Below, in pieces: positions 16,054-24,570 of a stretch of 34,711 nucleotides of DNA. A program made the position numbers and the translations under genes. The stretch's first letter is position 1. Each line of letters starts with the position of its first letter. The stretch comes from Acidobacteriota bacterium. GTDB lineage: Bacteria > Acidobacteriota > Terriglobia > Bryobacterales > Bryobacteraceae. Location of the stretch: positions 1-34,711 of the forward strand of contig JAPKYX010000169.1 of the NCBI GenBank assembly GCA_026394075.1, read 5' to 3'. Under the pieces are notes generated by a model that searched no databases, was not told where the DNA came from, and saw nothing but the letters and a program-made list of their open reading frames with translations.

Positions 16054-16066
16054 TAGTACGGTACTA
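16054..16066. promoter_or_regulatory. TAGTAC-G-GTACTA palindrome
   Basis: A perfect 13-base palindrome built from two TAGTAC half-sites around a single G. It is the most symmetric of the TAGTAC sites in the PEP-CTERM region and looks like an operator for a dimeric regulator. The regulator is not known. Confidence 0.4.
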
Positions 16067-16124
16067 AATCGTGGCTGCAGGCGGTTGAATCACCCGCCAC
16101 AGTCACTAGGCCGATCCTACTGCA

Positions 16125-16159
16125 TTACATATGTCTCGCGATGAGTGATACATATGTAA
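16125..16159. promoter_or_regulatory. Paired ACATATGT palindromes, operator-like
   Basis: TTACATATGT (16125-16134) and ACATATGTAA (16150-16159) are exact inverted copies, and each contains the self-palindrome ACATATGT. Their centres are 23 bases apart, about two helical turns. The AT-rich sites stand out against GC-rich flanks, about 180 bases ahead of the acyltransferase start. This arrangement suits two dimers of a TetR- or MarR-like regulator binding on one DNA face. Confidence 0.45.
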
Positions 16160-16339
16160 CGTAGGGGCGGGACGCCTATGTCGTCCGGCAGGCGGATTGA
16201 TGCGGGGCACCCCGACCGGAACTGGCCGGTGCTCGGGTCTCCCGCCGGCTGGCCGCGCGTAGCGGCTGGCCCGCTGCGCGCCGATGTAAAGCGCCACCCG
16301 TTTCAGCCGGCCCCTGGCTGGGGTAGAATCGCAAGCACC

Positions 16340-17473
16340 ATGGCTACCATGTCGGCCTCCGGGCCTGCCGCGGCCCCCGCGGCTGCCTTTTCACCCCGAT
16401 CCGTATTGCAGGCTGCCACTGAGCGGCTGGTCTCGCTGGACGTGTTCCGGGGCTTGACGATGCTGCTGCTCATCTCCCATGGCTTCGGGATCCACGAAGC
16501 TTTCAAGGATCAGCCCGGCTGGGCGTGGCTGGCGAACCAGTTTGAACATGCCGACTGGGTGGGGTGCACCTTGTGGGACTTGATTCAGCCGGCATTCACG
16601 TTTATCGTGGGCGTCGCTATGCCGCTGGCCTTCTCGCGCCGCATGGCGAAGGGGATGACCCGGGCCGGGCTGGCGGGACACGTGCTGTGGCGCTCCGCCT
16701 TCCTGATTGTGCTCTCCAACGTGCTCTCCAACTGGAATACGCGTGGGCCGTTGAAGTTCCAGTTGATCAACGTGCTGTGCCAGATCGCGCTGGCCTACGT
16801 GCTCTGCTTCCTGATCTGGAATCTCCGGCTCTGGCAGCAGGTGGCGGCAGCCGCGGCGGTGATGGTGCTGCACCATGGCCTGTTTTTCCTCTACCCCGGT
16901 CCGGACGGGCCGTTCGATGGAGCCCGTAACATCGGTGCCGTGGTGGACCAGGCACTGCTGGGCTACAACTATCCGGGTTACTACACGACGCTGAACTTTC
17001 TGGGCAATGCGATGACGGTGCTATTTGGCGTTTGGACCGGAATGTTTCTGATGCAGCCCCGGCCTCACGCGGAGCGCCTGAAATGGTTGACCGCGGCGGC
17101 GGCCGGAGCCCTGGCCACTGGTCTGGCCCTGGCTCCTTTCCTGCCCATGGTGAAGCGTCTGTGGCTGGGTTCATTCATGTTTTTCAGCGCAGGCTGGGTT
17201 CTGCTCGCGCTGGCCGCCTGCTACTGGCTGGTGGAAGTGAAGGGTTGGACCCGCTGGGCGTTTCCGGCGATTGTGGTCGGCACCAACGGCATCTTCATTT
17301 ACTCTTTCTCCCGAGTGCTGCGCGGCTGGCTTTCCCGCGGTGTCGGTAACTTCACCGGCAACTTTGCCTTTCTCGGCAGCTTCGGCGCGATCCCGCAGAA
17401 TCTGGTGGTGCTGGGCCTGATGTGGGGGCTTTGCTACTGGCTGTACCAGCGGAAGATCTTCTTCAAGATCTAG
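16340..17473 (+). CDS. Polytopic acyltransferase-like membrane protein (HGSNAT/DUF5009 type)
   Basis: The protein has 377 residues from the ATG at 16340; the frame is open from 16178 but the extra residues are not family-like. After a short Ala/Pro-rich leader comes RLVSLDVFRGLTMLLLISHG, the signature of the heparan-alpha-glucosaminide N-acetyltransferase-like family. Then follow DLIQPAFTFIVGVAMPLAF and about ten hydrophobic segments ending with WLYQRKIFFKI. Family members are thought to move acyl groups from cytoplasmic acyl-CoA to sugars on the other side of the membrane. The real substrate here is unknown. Ribosome-binding signals are weak. It converges on the nucleotidyltransferase gene with a 25-base gap and has a long upstream region with operator-like palindromes. 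Confidence 0.8.
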   Translation: MATMSASGPAAAPAAAFSPRSVLQAATERLVSLDVFRGLTMLLLISHGFGIHEAFKDQPGWAWLANQFEHADWVGCTLWDLIQPAFTFIVGVAMPLAFSRRMAKGMTRAGLAGHVLWRSAFLIVLSNVLSNWNTRGPLKFQLINVLCQIALAYVLCFLIWNLRLWQQVAAAAAVMVLHHGLFFLYPGPDGPFDGARNIGAVVDQALLGYNYPGYYTTLNFLGNAMTVLFGVWTGMFLMQPRPHAERLKWLTAAAAGALATGLALAPFLPMVKRLWLGSFMFFSAGWVLLALAACYWLVEVKGWTRWAFPAIVVGTNGIFIYSFSRVLRGWLSRGVGNFTGNFAFLGSFGAIPQNLVVLGLMWGLCYWLYQRKIFFKI

Positions 17474-17498
17474 TTGGGGCTGGGCGCACTGCCATTGG

Positions 17499-18050
17499 TT
17501 AATGGTGGCGATCGCATTCGGCAAAACGCTGGACCAGATCGACCAGTGCTACCTCGCTCAGCTCAGTCAACCGGGCTTTGATGTAGTCGCGGTTCAATAC
17601 CAACTGATTGTTGAGGATGTGGCGAACGTCCTCCAGGTCTCGCGGCCGACCGGCGAACACTTTGTGGATGATCAAATCCTCCGGCCGGGCGAATCGCGCC
17701 GAGCCGGTTCCCGCCGGCAGCGTGACGGCGGCATCAATGGCTTCGTACTCGTAGGGCGAAAACGAAAACACCAGATCCACCCGGATGCCTGACGCCAAAT
17801 GGCGGAGCGGCAAAACCATCGTCCGCTCGACGAACGACTTTGGATCATCCACCAGATCATCCAAGCCCAGCGGTGCCAGCGCGGCTCGGACGCGGGGTAG
17901 TTCATCCGGTCCCAGCCGCAACGTGAGATCAATATCCTTGGTCATCCGCGGCTCACCGTATCGCAGCACCGCTTGACCGCCAATCACCATGTAGGCGATG
18001 CCCGCCGCCCGCAAGGCCTGATCCAATGCCACCAGCAGTTCTTCAAACAT
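17499..18050 (-). CDS. Nucleotidyltransferase-fold protein (AbiEii/DUF6036-like)
   Basis: The 183-residue protein shows YMVIGGQAVLRYGEPRMTKDIDLTLRL, the pol-beta-type nucleotidyltransferase core with the GG turn and the D-x-D metal pair (KDIDL), a later RVDLVF strand that could give the third acidic residue, and ARPEDLIIHKVFAGRPRDLEDV, typical of AbiEii-like and DUF6036 proteins. Such proteins often form one half of toxin-antitoxin or abortive-infection pairs, but stand-alone members exist. The start overlaps the end of the 65-residue gene by eight bases, so the two are translationally coupled. The substrate and whether it acts as toxin or antitoxin are not readable from sequence. Confidence 0.82.
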   Translation of the reverse strand: MFEELLVALDQALRAAGIAYMVIGGQAVLRYGEPRMTKDIDLTLRLGPDELPRVRAALAPLGLDDLVDDPKSFVERTMVLPLRHLASGIRVDLVFSFSPYEYEAIDAAVTLPAGTGSARFARPEDLIIHKVFAGRPRDLEDVRHILNNQLVLNRDYIKARLTELSEVALVDLVQRFAECDRHH

Positions 18051-18240
18051 GCCGTAGCAGTTCCGCCAGCCGCAAATCCACTTCTAGCCCTTCCAGCGGG
18101 TCCTGAGGCGGGAACGCCCCCACTTTGCGGGCGTAGTCGTACATGGCATTCAAGATGGCGTACTTCTGCTCGATCGTCAGCGGATGCTTTCGCGCGTCCT
18201 GCCGGTCCAACTCCTCTAGCAGATGAGCGTTCTTCACCAT
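18043..18240 (-). CDS. Small partner protein of the nucleotidyltransferase gene
   Basis: The protein has 65 residues from the ATG at 18238-18240, with AGGA about eleven bases upstream. It is charged and mostly helical in appearance: TIEQKYAILNAMYDYARKVGAFPPQDPLEGLEVDLRLAELL. From memory, similar short proteins with an 'xLYxEAxxLGxFPxxDPLEGxExDxRLAxxLN' look precede nucleotidyltransferase genes in other genomes; I cannot confirm this by search. The open frame continues upstream to 18780, but most of that overlaps addB on the other strand and is not convincing; a start at a GTG 24 bases upstream is possible. It overlaps the next gene by eight bases, which supports a two-gene module. Confidence 0.7.
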   Translation of the reverse strand: MVKNAHLLEELDRQDARKHPLTIEQKYAILNAMYDYARKVGAFPPQDPLEGLEVDLRLAELLRHV

Positions 18241-18457
18241 TGATGCAACAATCCTACGCACTTCTCCATGCGCTCTTAGGATAGCGGGATGCCACTCTGG
18301 CTGGCGTGCCCCGGGCACTGGCGGACCGGCCTTCACGTTGTTTGATAGTTCTATCCCGAAGCGCTGCTGGATGCGGCATACTAACCAAGCGGGAAAGTTC
18401 TGGCTTAGTGCCCAGGATGCGCTCCGGATGGATCCCGATGCAGGTGCGTGACCCCAG

Positions 18458-21400
18458 ATGACGGAACCGACTTTGCCGCAGGCCGAGGATCCCTCCGCCC
18501 GGGAGCCTTCCCGGTTGCAAGCGTTGATCGTTCGCTCGTACCGCGATGCTTCCTCTGCGCTGGCGCTGGCCGCCTCGATTTGCAAGCCGGGCATCCTGAT
18601 TGCGTCAACGCGGGCGGCGGCGGATGAGTTTGTCTGGCACTCCGGGCAGGGCAGCTTAGGGTTACATCGGTTTACTTTGCCCCAACTGGCCGCCCAGATG
18701 GCGGATGAAGCGCTGACGCCGCTGACGCAGTTGGCCCAGGAAGCATTGGTCGCCCGGGCGATTGATGAACTAAGGCGCACTCGCGAACTGGGTTACTTCT
18801 CCCCCGTGGCCGATATGCCGGGTTTTGTGCGAGCCGCAGCCGCGACGCTGAATGAGTTGCGGCTGAATGGTGTTCCGCCTCAGGGCGACCTGGGCCCCCT
18901 GCACCGGCGCTACACGGAACTGCTGGAAGCCGCGCGGCTCGCCGATCTGGCTGAGCTGTATACGCGCGCACTGGAGGCGGAAGAGAGCCGCTTCTTCGGC
19001 CTCCCGCTGCTACTGCTCGACGTGCCCGTCCGCCACCGGCTGGAGCGCCAGTTTCTCGATCGCCTCATCGCCCAGGCCCCGTCCGCCACCATCCTGACGC
19101 TGGAGGGCGATCCCGAGCCCTGCCAGGCAGCAGTCCCACCCACCGCAGTCAGTGTGGACTCCGGCCAGGCACTGGATCGTGTCCGACGCTATGTCTTTGC
19201 GCCGGAACCACCTCCGGAAGCAACGCTTGATCCGACGGTTGCCTACTTTGCCGCACCGGGCGAGAGTCTCGAATGCGTCGAGATCGCCCGCCGCATCCAG
19301 CGCTGCGGCCTGCCGTTTGATCGGATCGCCATCCTGCTGCGCCACCCGGACCGCTATCAGCCTTTGGTGGAAGAGGCCTTGCGGCGGGCTGGAATTCCCG
19401 GCTGGTTCTCGCATGGCACGGTGCGGCCTGATCCGGCGGGGCGCGCATTTCTGGCGCTACTGAACTGTGCGCTCGAGAATCTGTCGGCTACCCGCTTCGC
19501 CGAGTATCTGTCGCTGGCCCAGGTGCCTCAGCTGGAGGCGGGTCCGGTGGCGCCGTTTGCCTGGGAGCAGTTGATCGTCGACGCGGCGGTGATCGGTGGA
19601 GCTGGCCGCTGGCGGCGGCGCCTGGATGGCTTGGCCCGCGAACTTCGCCTCCATGAAGCGCCACTCTACCGGATCGAGCAACTGGACCGTCTCCGCGACT
19701 TTGCCTTGCCTCTGATCGAGCGCCTGGCGGACCTGCCCACCGCCGCGCCCTGGGGCCGCTGGCTGCAGGTGCTGGCGGAACTGGCGAGCGCCGCCTTGCG
19801 GTCCACCGATGCCGTCGATGCGCTGCTGGAAGAGCTGGAGCCGATGCGCGACATCGGCCCGGTGACGCTGGAGGAAGTCCAGAACGTGTTGAGCGAACGG
19901 CTGGGGCTGCTGCGGGTTGAGCCGCCGCCGCGCCGCTTCGGTCAGGTGTTTGTCGGCACAATTGAGGAAGCGCGCGGGCGGGCATTTGAGGTGGTCTATC
20001 TGCCGGGGCTGGCCGAAGGTTTGTTCCCCCGGCGCGCCCAGGAAGACCCACTACTGCTTGATACAGCTCGGGAACCGCTGGGGCTGGCGGTGCAGTCCAC
20101 GCGGATTGCGAGGGAGCGTCTGCTGTTGCGGATCGCGGCGGCGGCGGGTGACCGGCTGGTGGTTTCCTATCCCACGATGGACACCGGACAATCCCGGCCC
20201 CGGGTGCCGTCGTTCTATGCGCTGGAGGTGCTCCGCGCTGCGACGGGGCACCTGCCCGGACTGCGTGAGTTCGAAGAAGCCGCGCGGGCTTCCGCCGCGG
20301 CGCGGCTGGGCTGGCCCGCACCCGCTGAGCCGACACTGGCGATTGATGACGCCGAGTATGATCTCGCCATCCTGGGCCAGCAGGCACAGCGGCCCACGCC
20401 TGGGGCCGCGCACTACTTGATCGCTGCCAGCCCCACGCTCGTGCGGTCCATGCGCTCCCGGGGAAGGCGTTGGCGGAGCAAATGGTATGGGGAAGATGGG
20501 CTGATCGAATCCTTGCCGGAACTGGCCGCGCACCGCTTAGCGGCTCGTCCTTATTCGGCGACGGCGCTACAGACGTTTGCCTCCTGCCCGTATCATTTCC
20601 TGCTCCGGGCCATCCACCGGTTGGCTCCGCGTGAGCAACCCGTGGCCATTGAGCAAATGGACCCGCTGACGCGCGGCACCCTGTTCCACGAAGTGCAGCG
20701 ACGCTTCTTTGAGAAGTTGTCACCCTGGCAAGTCCGCCCCTTGCCGGAACTGCTGGACGAGATGGACGAGGTGTTGAATGCGACGGCCGCGCAGTATGCC
20801 GAAGACCTGGCGCCCGCCATTCCACGGGTCTGGGAAAGTGAAGTGGAAGATCTGCGGACCGATCTGCGTGGCTGGCTGCGGGAGATGTCGTATCAGCCGG
20901 AGTGGGTGCCGCTCAAATCAGAGTTCAGTTTCGAGCAAACCGTCCTGGGTGCGCAGTTGCATGGCCGCATCGACCTGGTGGAGGAACACCGTGATCGCGG
21001 GACGCTGCGCGTCACCGATCACAAGACCGGCAAGCCTCCCGCTGAGCGTCCGGCCTTTGTCGGGAAGGGCCGCGTGCTGCAACCGGTGCTGTATGCCGCG
21101 GCGCTTGAAGAAGCGATGAAGCGGACGGTCGAGATGGGCCGCCTCTCTTATGCCACGCAACGCGGTGGCTATCAGGAAACCGAGATCCGGCTCACCGACA
21201 CATCGCGCCACCATGCCACGGAGGTGCTGCGGATCATCGACGAGTCGATCGCCAAAGGCTTTCTGCCGGCCGCGCCCGATCAAGGCGCTTGCGAACATTG
21301 TGACTACCGGATGGTCTGCGGGCCCTATGAAGAAAAGCGCGTGCTGCGCAAGCAGACCGATCAGCTGATGCCGCTGTTCGCATTGCGGGCCTTGCCATGA
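18458..21400 (+). CDS. addB: AddB-type recombination nuclease subunit (PD-(D/E)XK, 4Fe-4S)
   Basis: AddB works with AddA to resect double-strand DNA ends for RecA-dependent repair. The 980-residue protein lacks a readable Walker A motif, as expected for an inactivated-helicase AddB/RexB. The C-terminal nuclease domain is clear: QTFASCPYHFLLR, RGTLFHEV, GRIDLVEE (Asp about 839) and DHKTGKPP (Asp 854 and Lys 856). Four Cys (about 710, 945, 948 and 954, the last three as CEHCDYRMVC) match the iron-sulfur staple that closes the AddB nuclease domain. The stop overlaps the addA start by four bases. It lies divergent from the small-protein/nucleotidyltransferase pair across 217 bases. Confidence 0.88.
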   Translation: MTEPTLPQAEDPSAREPSRLQALIVRSYRDASSALALAASICKPGILIASTRAAADEFVWHSGQGSLGLHRFTLPQLAAQMADEALTPLTQLAQEALVARAIDELRRTRELGYFSPVADMPGFVRAAAATLNELRLNGVPPQGDLGPLHRRYTELLEAARLADLAELYTRALEAEESRFFGLPLLLLDVPVRHRLERQFLDRLIAQAPSATILTLEGDPEPCQAAVPPTAVSVDSGQALDRVRRYVFAPEPPPEATLDPTVAYFAAPGESLECVEIARRIQRCGLPFDRIAILLRHPDRYQPLVEEALRRAGIPGWFSHGTVRPDPAGRAFLALLNCALENLSATRFAEYLSLAQVPQLEAGPVAPFAWEQLIVDAAVIGGAGRWRRRLDGLARELRLHEAPLYRIEQLDRLRDFALPLIERLADLPTAAPWGRWLQVLAELASAALRSTDAVDALLEELEPMRDIGPVTLEEVQNVLSERLGLLRVEPPPRRFGQVFVGTIEEARGRAFEVVYLPGLAEGLFPRRAQEDPLLLDTAREPLGLAVQSTRIARERLLLRIAAAAGDRLVVSYPTMDTGQSRPRVPSFYALEVLRAATGHLPGLREFEEAARASAAARLGWPAPAEPTLAIDDAEYDLAILGQQAQRPTPGAAHYLIAASPTLVRSMRSRGRRWRSKWYGEDGLIESLPELAAHRLAARPYSATALQTFASCPYHFLLRAIHRLAPREQPVAIEQMDPLTRGTLFHEVQRRFFEKLSPWQVRPLPELLDEMDEVLNATAAQYAEDLAPAIPRVWESEVEDLRTDLRGWLREMSYQPEWVPLKSEFSFEQTVLGAQLHGRIDLVEEHRDRGTLRVTDHKTGKPPAERPAFVGKGRVLQPVLYAAALEEAMKRTVEMGRLSYATQRGGYQETEIRLTDTSRHHATEVLRIIDESIAKGFLPAAPDQGACEHCDYRMVCGPYEEKRVLRKQTDQLMPLFALRALP

Positions 21401-24400
21401 CATCGCCGAAAGTAGTCTCGATCATGATGGGACGCCCCTCGGCCGCGGTGGTCAGCGATGCGGAGGCGCGGGAGCTGATCCGCAGCTCTCTGAATGAAAG
21501 CCTGGTGGTCGAGGCAGCAGCGGGAACGGGCAAGACGACGGAGCTGGTGCGGCGCATCGTCGCGCTGCTGGAGAACGGCCACGCGAAGGTGGACAACATC
21601 GCCGCCGTCACGTTCACCAACAAGGCCGCCGGTGAGCTGAAGCTACGCCTCCGCTCCGAGATCGACGCCCGGCTGCGGGCCGCTCCCACCGCCGCCTTGG
21701 AAGAGGCGCTGAAGCACCTGGAAGAGGCGTCTATCGGCACCATCCACGCCTTCTGCGGGCAAATCCTGCGGGAGCGACCGGTGGAGGCGTGCGTTGATCC
21801 CGGCTTTCAGGAGCTCGACCCCGCCAGCCAGGAGCGCCTGTTCGAACGGGCCTTTCGCGGCTGGTTCCAGCAACAGCTGAATGCGCCATCGCCCGCCCTG
21901 CGCCGCGCCCTGATCCGGCCCATTCCCGGTTGGAGCACCAACACGCCCACGGAGCGGCTCCGCTTTGCCGCCAAGCAATTGCTTGAATGGCGCGACTATC
22001 CGGCCGATTGGTTGCGCCTGGAATGGCACCGCAACCAGGAGATTGACGAGTTGACGGCGAGGATGGTGGAAGCGGCCACGCGGGTGGGGACACGCTTTGC
22101 GCCACTCAAGCAGTTCGCCCAATGGGTGGAGCGGCATGAAGAGGTGGAGGTGCGCGATCACGATGCGCTGGAAGCTCTGCTGCTGAAGCTGCTGATGGAT
22201 CTCAATGATCTGAAGCGCAAGGGCGTGGAGGAGCTGCAGTTGGCGCTGAAGCAGTTCCGCCAACGCGCCGATGCGGATCTGGCCGTCAGCCTGCGCGAGG
22301 AGATGCTGACGCTGATCGACCGCTACAACGAATTGAAGCGGCGGACCGGGCGGCTGGATTTTCTCGATCTGCTGATCCGGGCGCGGAACCTGGTGCGCGA
22401 CAACGCGGCCGTCCGCGTGCATCTGCAGAGCCGCTTTACGCACCTGTTCATCGACGAGTTTCAGGACACGGATCCGTTGCAGGCGGAACTGCTGTTGTCG
22501 CTCGCCTCGCCCGGGAAGTTGTTTATTGTGGGCGACCCCAAGCAGTCCATCTACAAGTTCCGCCGGGCTGACGTCGTTTTCTATCACGAGGTCCGCCGCA
22601 AGCTGGAGGACGAAGGCGCGCGCGTGGTCTTTCTGTCGCGCAGCTTCCGCGCGGTGTCACCGATTCAAGAACTGGTGAATGCCGCCTTTGAACCAGTGAT
22701 GCGGGCGGATGAGCGGACCGGACAAGCGGGCTACATTGCACTGGTGCCGGAGCATCAGCCATTGCACTCACAGCCTTCGATCGTGGCACTCCCGGTACCT
22801 CGGCCCCTGGGCAAAAGTGGCTATGTCACCAAAGCGGCCATCAATGAATCATTGCCCGATGCCGTGGCCGCTTACGTCGAATGGCTGGTGACGAAGAGCG
22901 GCTATCAGGTGCGGGAGCGCCTGCCGGGCCGTGCCGAGGAAGACTGGGTACCGCTGAAGGCCAAGCACATCTGCATACTCTTCCGGCGCCTCGTGAACTT
23001 TGGCCGGGACCTCTCGCGCGACTACACGCAGGGCCTGGAATCGCGCGGCATTCGCCACGTGCTGGTGGGCTCCAAATCCTTCCACCATCGGGAAGAGGTA
23101 GAGACGCTGCGGTCTGCGCTGACGTCCATTGAGTGGCCCGACGATGAGCTGAGCGTCTTTGCCACGCTGAAGGGTTCACTGTTCGCGATTCCAGATTCGA
23201 CGCTGCTTAAGTACCGGTTGTCCGGCGGCCGGCTGCATCCCTTCAGGGACGCTCCATCCAGCGCTGAGGAGTTCGCGCCCATTGCCGAGGCGCTGGCGCT
23301 GCTGGGTGGGCTCCATCGCCAGCGCAATCAGCGGCCCGCCGCGGATACCGTGGGCGCTTTGCTCGATGCCGTGCGCGCGCACGCCGCTTTCGCCATGCGC
23401 CCGGCGGGGCATCAGGTGCTGGCCAATGTCTACCGCGTGGCGGACTTGGCGCGTCAGTACGAATCGAGCGGCGGCACCTCTTTCCGTGGGTTTGTGGAAG
23501 AGCTTGAGGCACAGTCCTCAAAAGGCGAGACCTCCGAGGCACCCGTGATCGAAGAAGGTGCCGATGGTGTCCGGCTGATGACCGTGCATCAGGCCAAGGG
23601 GCTGGAGTTCCCGGTGGTGATCCTGGGTGACATCACGGCCAATCTGGCGGCCAAGGAGCCGGAGCGCCACATCAACAGCCAGCAGCGGATGTGCGCGTTG
23701 CGGCTGATGGGGTGCGCGCCCTGGGAGTTGATTGACCATGAGCCGGAGGAACTGGAGCGTGAGCGGTCTGAAGGGATCCGTGTGGCCTACGTGGCCGCTA
23801 CCCGTGCCCGTGACCTGCTGGTGGTGCCGTCCATCAAGGGTGAGGAAGTGGATGGCTGGCTGTCGCCCCTGCACCATGCCATCAGCCAGGCGCGGCCGGG
23901 CAAGACTCATCTGGAGTGGGCCAACCTGGACGAACTGCGGTTGGACGTAGCGCCGCGCATGGGCTTGAAGGACGAGGACCTGCTCACCGATAAAGGCGCG
24001 GCCGCCGAAGTGGCCGCCGTCAGCCACCTGGCCTACCAGCAGTGGCGCGAGGCCCGGGGGCTGATGCTGGCGGCGGGCGTCGCGGCCGGCCGCACCATCT
24101 TCCTGCCTAGTGTCGATGCCGAGGCTGCGCCGGAGTTGCCGCCGGTGGAGGTGGTCACGCTCGACCGGCCCTTGTTGCGGGCGGGCGGGCGGCGCTTCGG
24201 CCGCTTGGTGCATGCCGCGCTGTGCGATGGACGGCTGGAACTGCACGCGCGCACGCTGGGCGCATCAGAAGAGGAACTGGAGGCGGCCACTGCCGCTGTC
24301 CACGCGGCGCACGCCCATCCCCTGATGCAGGCAGCGGCCCGTGCCCAGCGCACGCTTCGTGAGGCTCCGGTGACGCTGCCTCTGCCCGATGGCCGCATGC

Positions 24401-24570
24401 TCGATGGCGTGGTGGATCTGGCTTTCTTCGACGGCACCACCTGGACCGTGGTGGACTTCAAGACCGACGACGCCAGCGAAAGCCGCTACGTGCGGCAGTT
24501 GCAGTGGTACGTCTACGCCATCGCGCAGCTTACCGGCTCACCCGCCCGTGGCGTGCTGCTGGCCGTGTAG
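21397..24570 (+). CDS. addA: AddA-type UvrD-family helicase/nuclease
   Basis: AddA is the motor and second nuclease subunit of the AddAB end-resection enzyme. The 1057-residue protein has all superfamily 1 motifs: EAAAGTGKTTELVRR (Walker A, about 39-53), FTNKAAGELK, LFIDEFQDTDPLQ (about 350), VGDPKQSIYKFRRADV, FLSRSFRAV, LMTVHQAKGLEFPVVILG and VAYVAATRARDLL. The C-terminus adds a PD-(D/E)XK nuclease: GRLVHAAL, LDGVVDLAFF (Asp 1007), VVDFKTD (Asp 1020, Lys 1022) and QLQWYVYA. The ATG sits in an ATGA overlap with addB. It runs tail-to-tail into the DUF72 gene with a 33-base overlap. Length is a little under B. subtilis AddA (1232). Confidence 0.92.
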   Translation: MTSPKVVSIMMGRPSAAVVSDAEARELIRSSLNESLVVEAAAGTGKTTELVRRIVALLENGHAKVDNIAAVTFTNKAAGELKLRLRSEIDARLRAAPTAALEEALKHLEEASIGTIHAFCGQILRERPVEACVDPGFQELDPASQERLFERAFRGWFQQQLNAPSPALRRALIRPIPGWSTNTPTERLRFAAKQLLEWRDYPADWLRLEWHRNQEIDELTARMVEAATRVGTRFAPLKQFAQWVERHEEVEVRDHDALEALLLKLLMDLNDLKRKGVEELQLALKQFRQRADADLAVSLREEMLTLIDRYNELKRRTGRLDFLDLLIRARNLVRDNAAVRVHLQSRFTHLFIDEFQDTDPLQAELLLSLASPGKLFIVGDPKQSIYKFRRADVVFYHEVRRKLEDEGARVVFLSRSFRAVSPIQELVNAAFEPVMRADERTGQAGYIALVPEHQPLHSQPSIVALPVPRPLGKSGYVTKAAINESLPDAVAAYVEWLVTKSGYQVRERLPGRAEEDWVPLKAKHICILFRRLVNFGRDLSRDYTQGLESRGIRHVLVGSKSFHHREEVETLRSALTSIEWPDDELSVFATLKGSLFAIPDSTLLKYRLSGGRLHPFRDAPSSAEEFAPIAEALALLGGLHRQRNQRPAADTVGALLDAVRAHAAFAMRPAGHQVLANVYRVADLARQYESSGGTSFRGFVEELEAQSSKGETSEAPVIEEGADGVRLMTVHQAKGLEFPVVILGDITANLAAKEPERHINSQQRMCALRLMGCAPWELIDHEPEELERERSEGIRVAYVAATRARDLLVVPSIKGEEVDGWLSPLHHAISQARPGKTHLEWANLDELRLDVAPRMGLKDEDLLTDKGAAAEVAAVSHLAYQQWREARGLMLAAGVAAGRTIFLPSVDAEAAPELPPVEVVTLDRPLLRAGGRRFGRLVHAALCDGRLELHARTLGASEEELEAATAAVHAAHAHPLMQAAARAQRTLREAPVTLPLPDGRMLDGVVDLAFFDGTTWTVVDFKTDDASESRYVRQLQWYVYAIAQLTGSPARGVLLAV

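Larger units (their letters stand above)
15775..16339. other. Repeat-rich regulatory gap between paralogue 3 and the acyltransferase gene
   Basis: This 565-base divergent gap has no credible protein. From left to right it holds the paralogue 3 leader, its promoter-like element (15854-15882), a CAAAGTAGTC direct repeat, TAGTAC hexamers at 15901-15906 and 15947-15952, the palindrome CAAGTACTTG (15976-15985), TAGTACGGTACTA (16054-16066), and paired ACATATGT palindromes (16125-16159). From about 16160 to the ATG at 16340 the DNA becomes GC-rich and featureless. Confidence 0.6.

Noticed and set aside
13760..16066. Sigma-54 promoter control of the PEP-CTERM genes (known for PrsK/PrsR systems)
   Set aside because: I found no TGGCAC-N5-TTGC type element in the upstream regions; the elements seen are of -35/-10 type.
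12954..17473. A complete PEP-CTERM/exosortase export locus
   Set aside because: No exosortase (EpsH-like) or exopolysaccharide gene is present. The polytopic protein at 16340-17473 matches the HGSNAT/DUF5009 acyltransferase type instead.
18241..18780. Upstream extension of the 65-residue gene to 245 codons
   Set aside because: Most of the extra part lies opposite the start of addB and is low-complexity. The ATG at 18240 has its own AGGA signal. A start at a GTG 24 bases upstream remains possible.
19488..20825. A 445-codon minus-strand open frame inside addB
   Set aside because: The product is an Ala/Pro/Arg/Ser-rich string with no domain, and addB on the other strand is intact. It is a shadow frame.
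21643..22587. A 314-codon minus-strand open frame opposite addA
   Set aside because: It lies across the helicase motifs of addA and its residues (Gln/Leu/His-rich) match nothing; antisense frames this long are common in such GC-rich genes.
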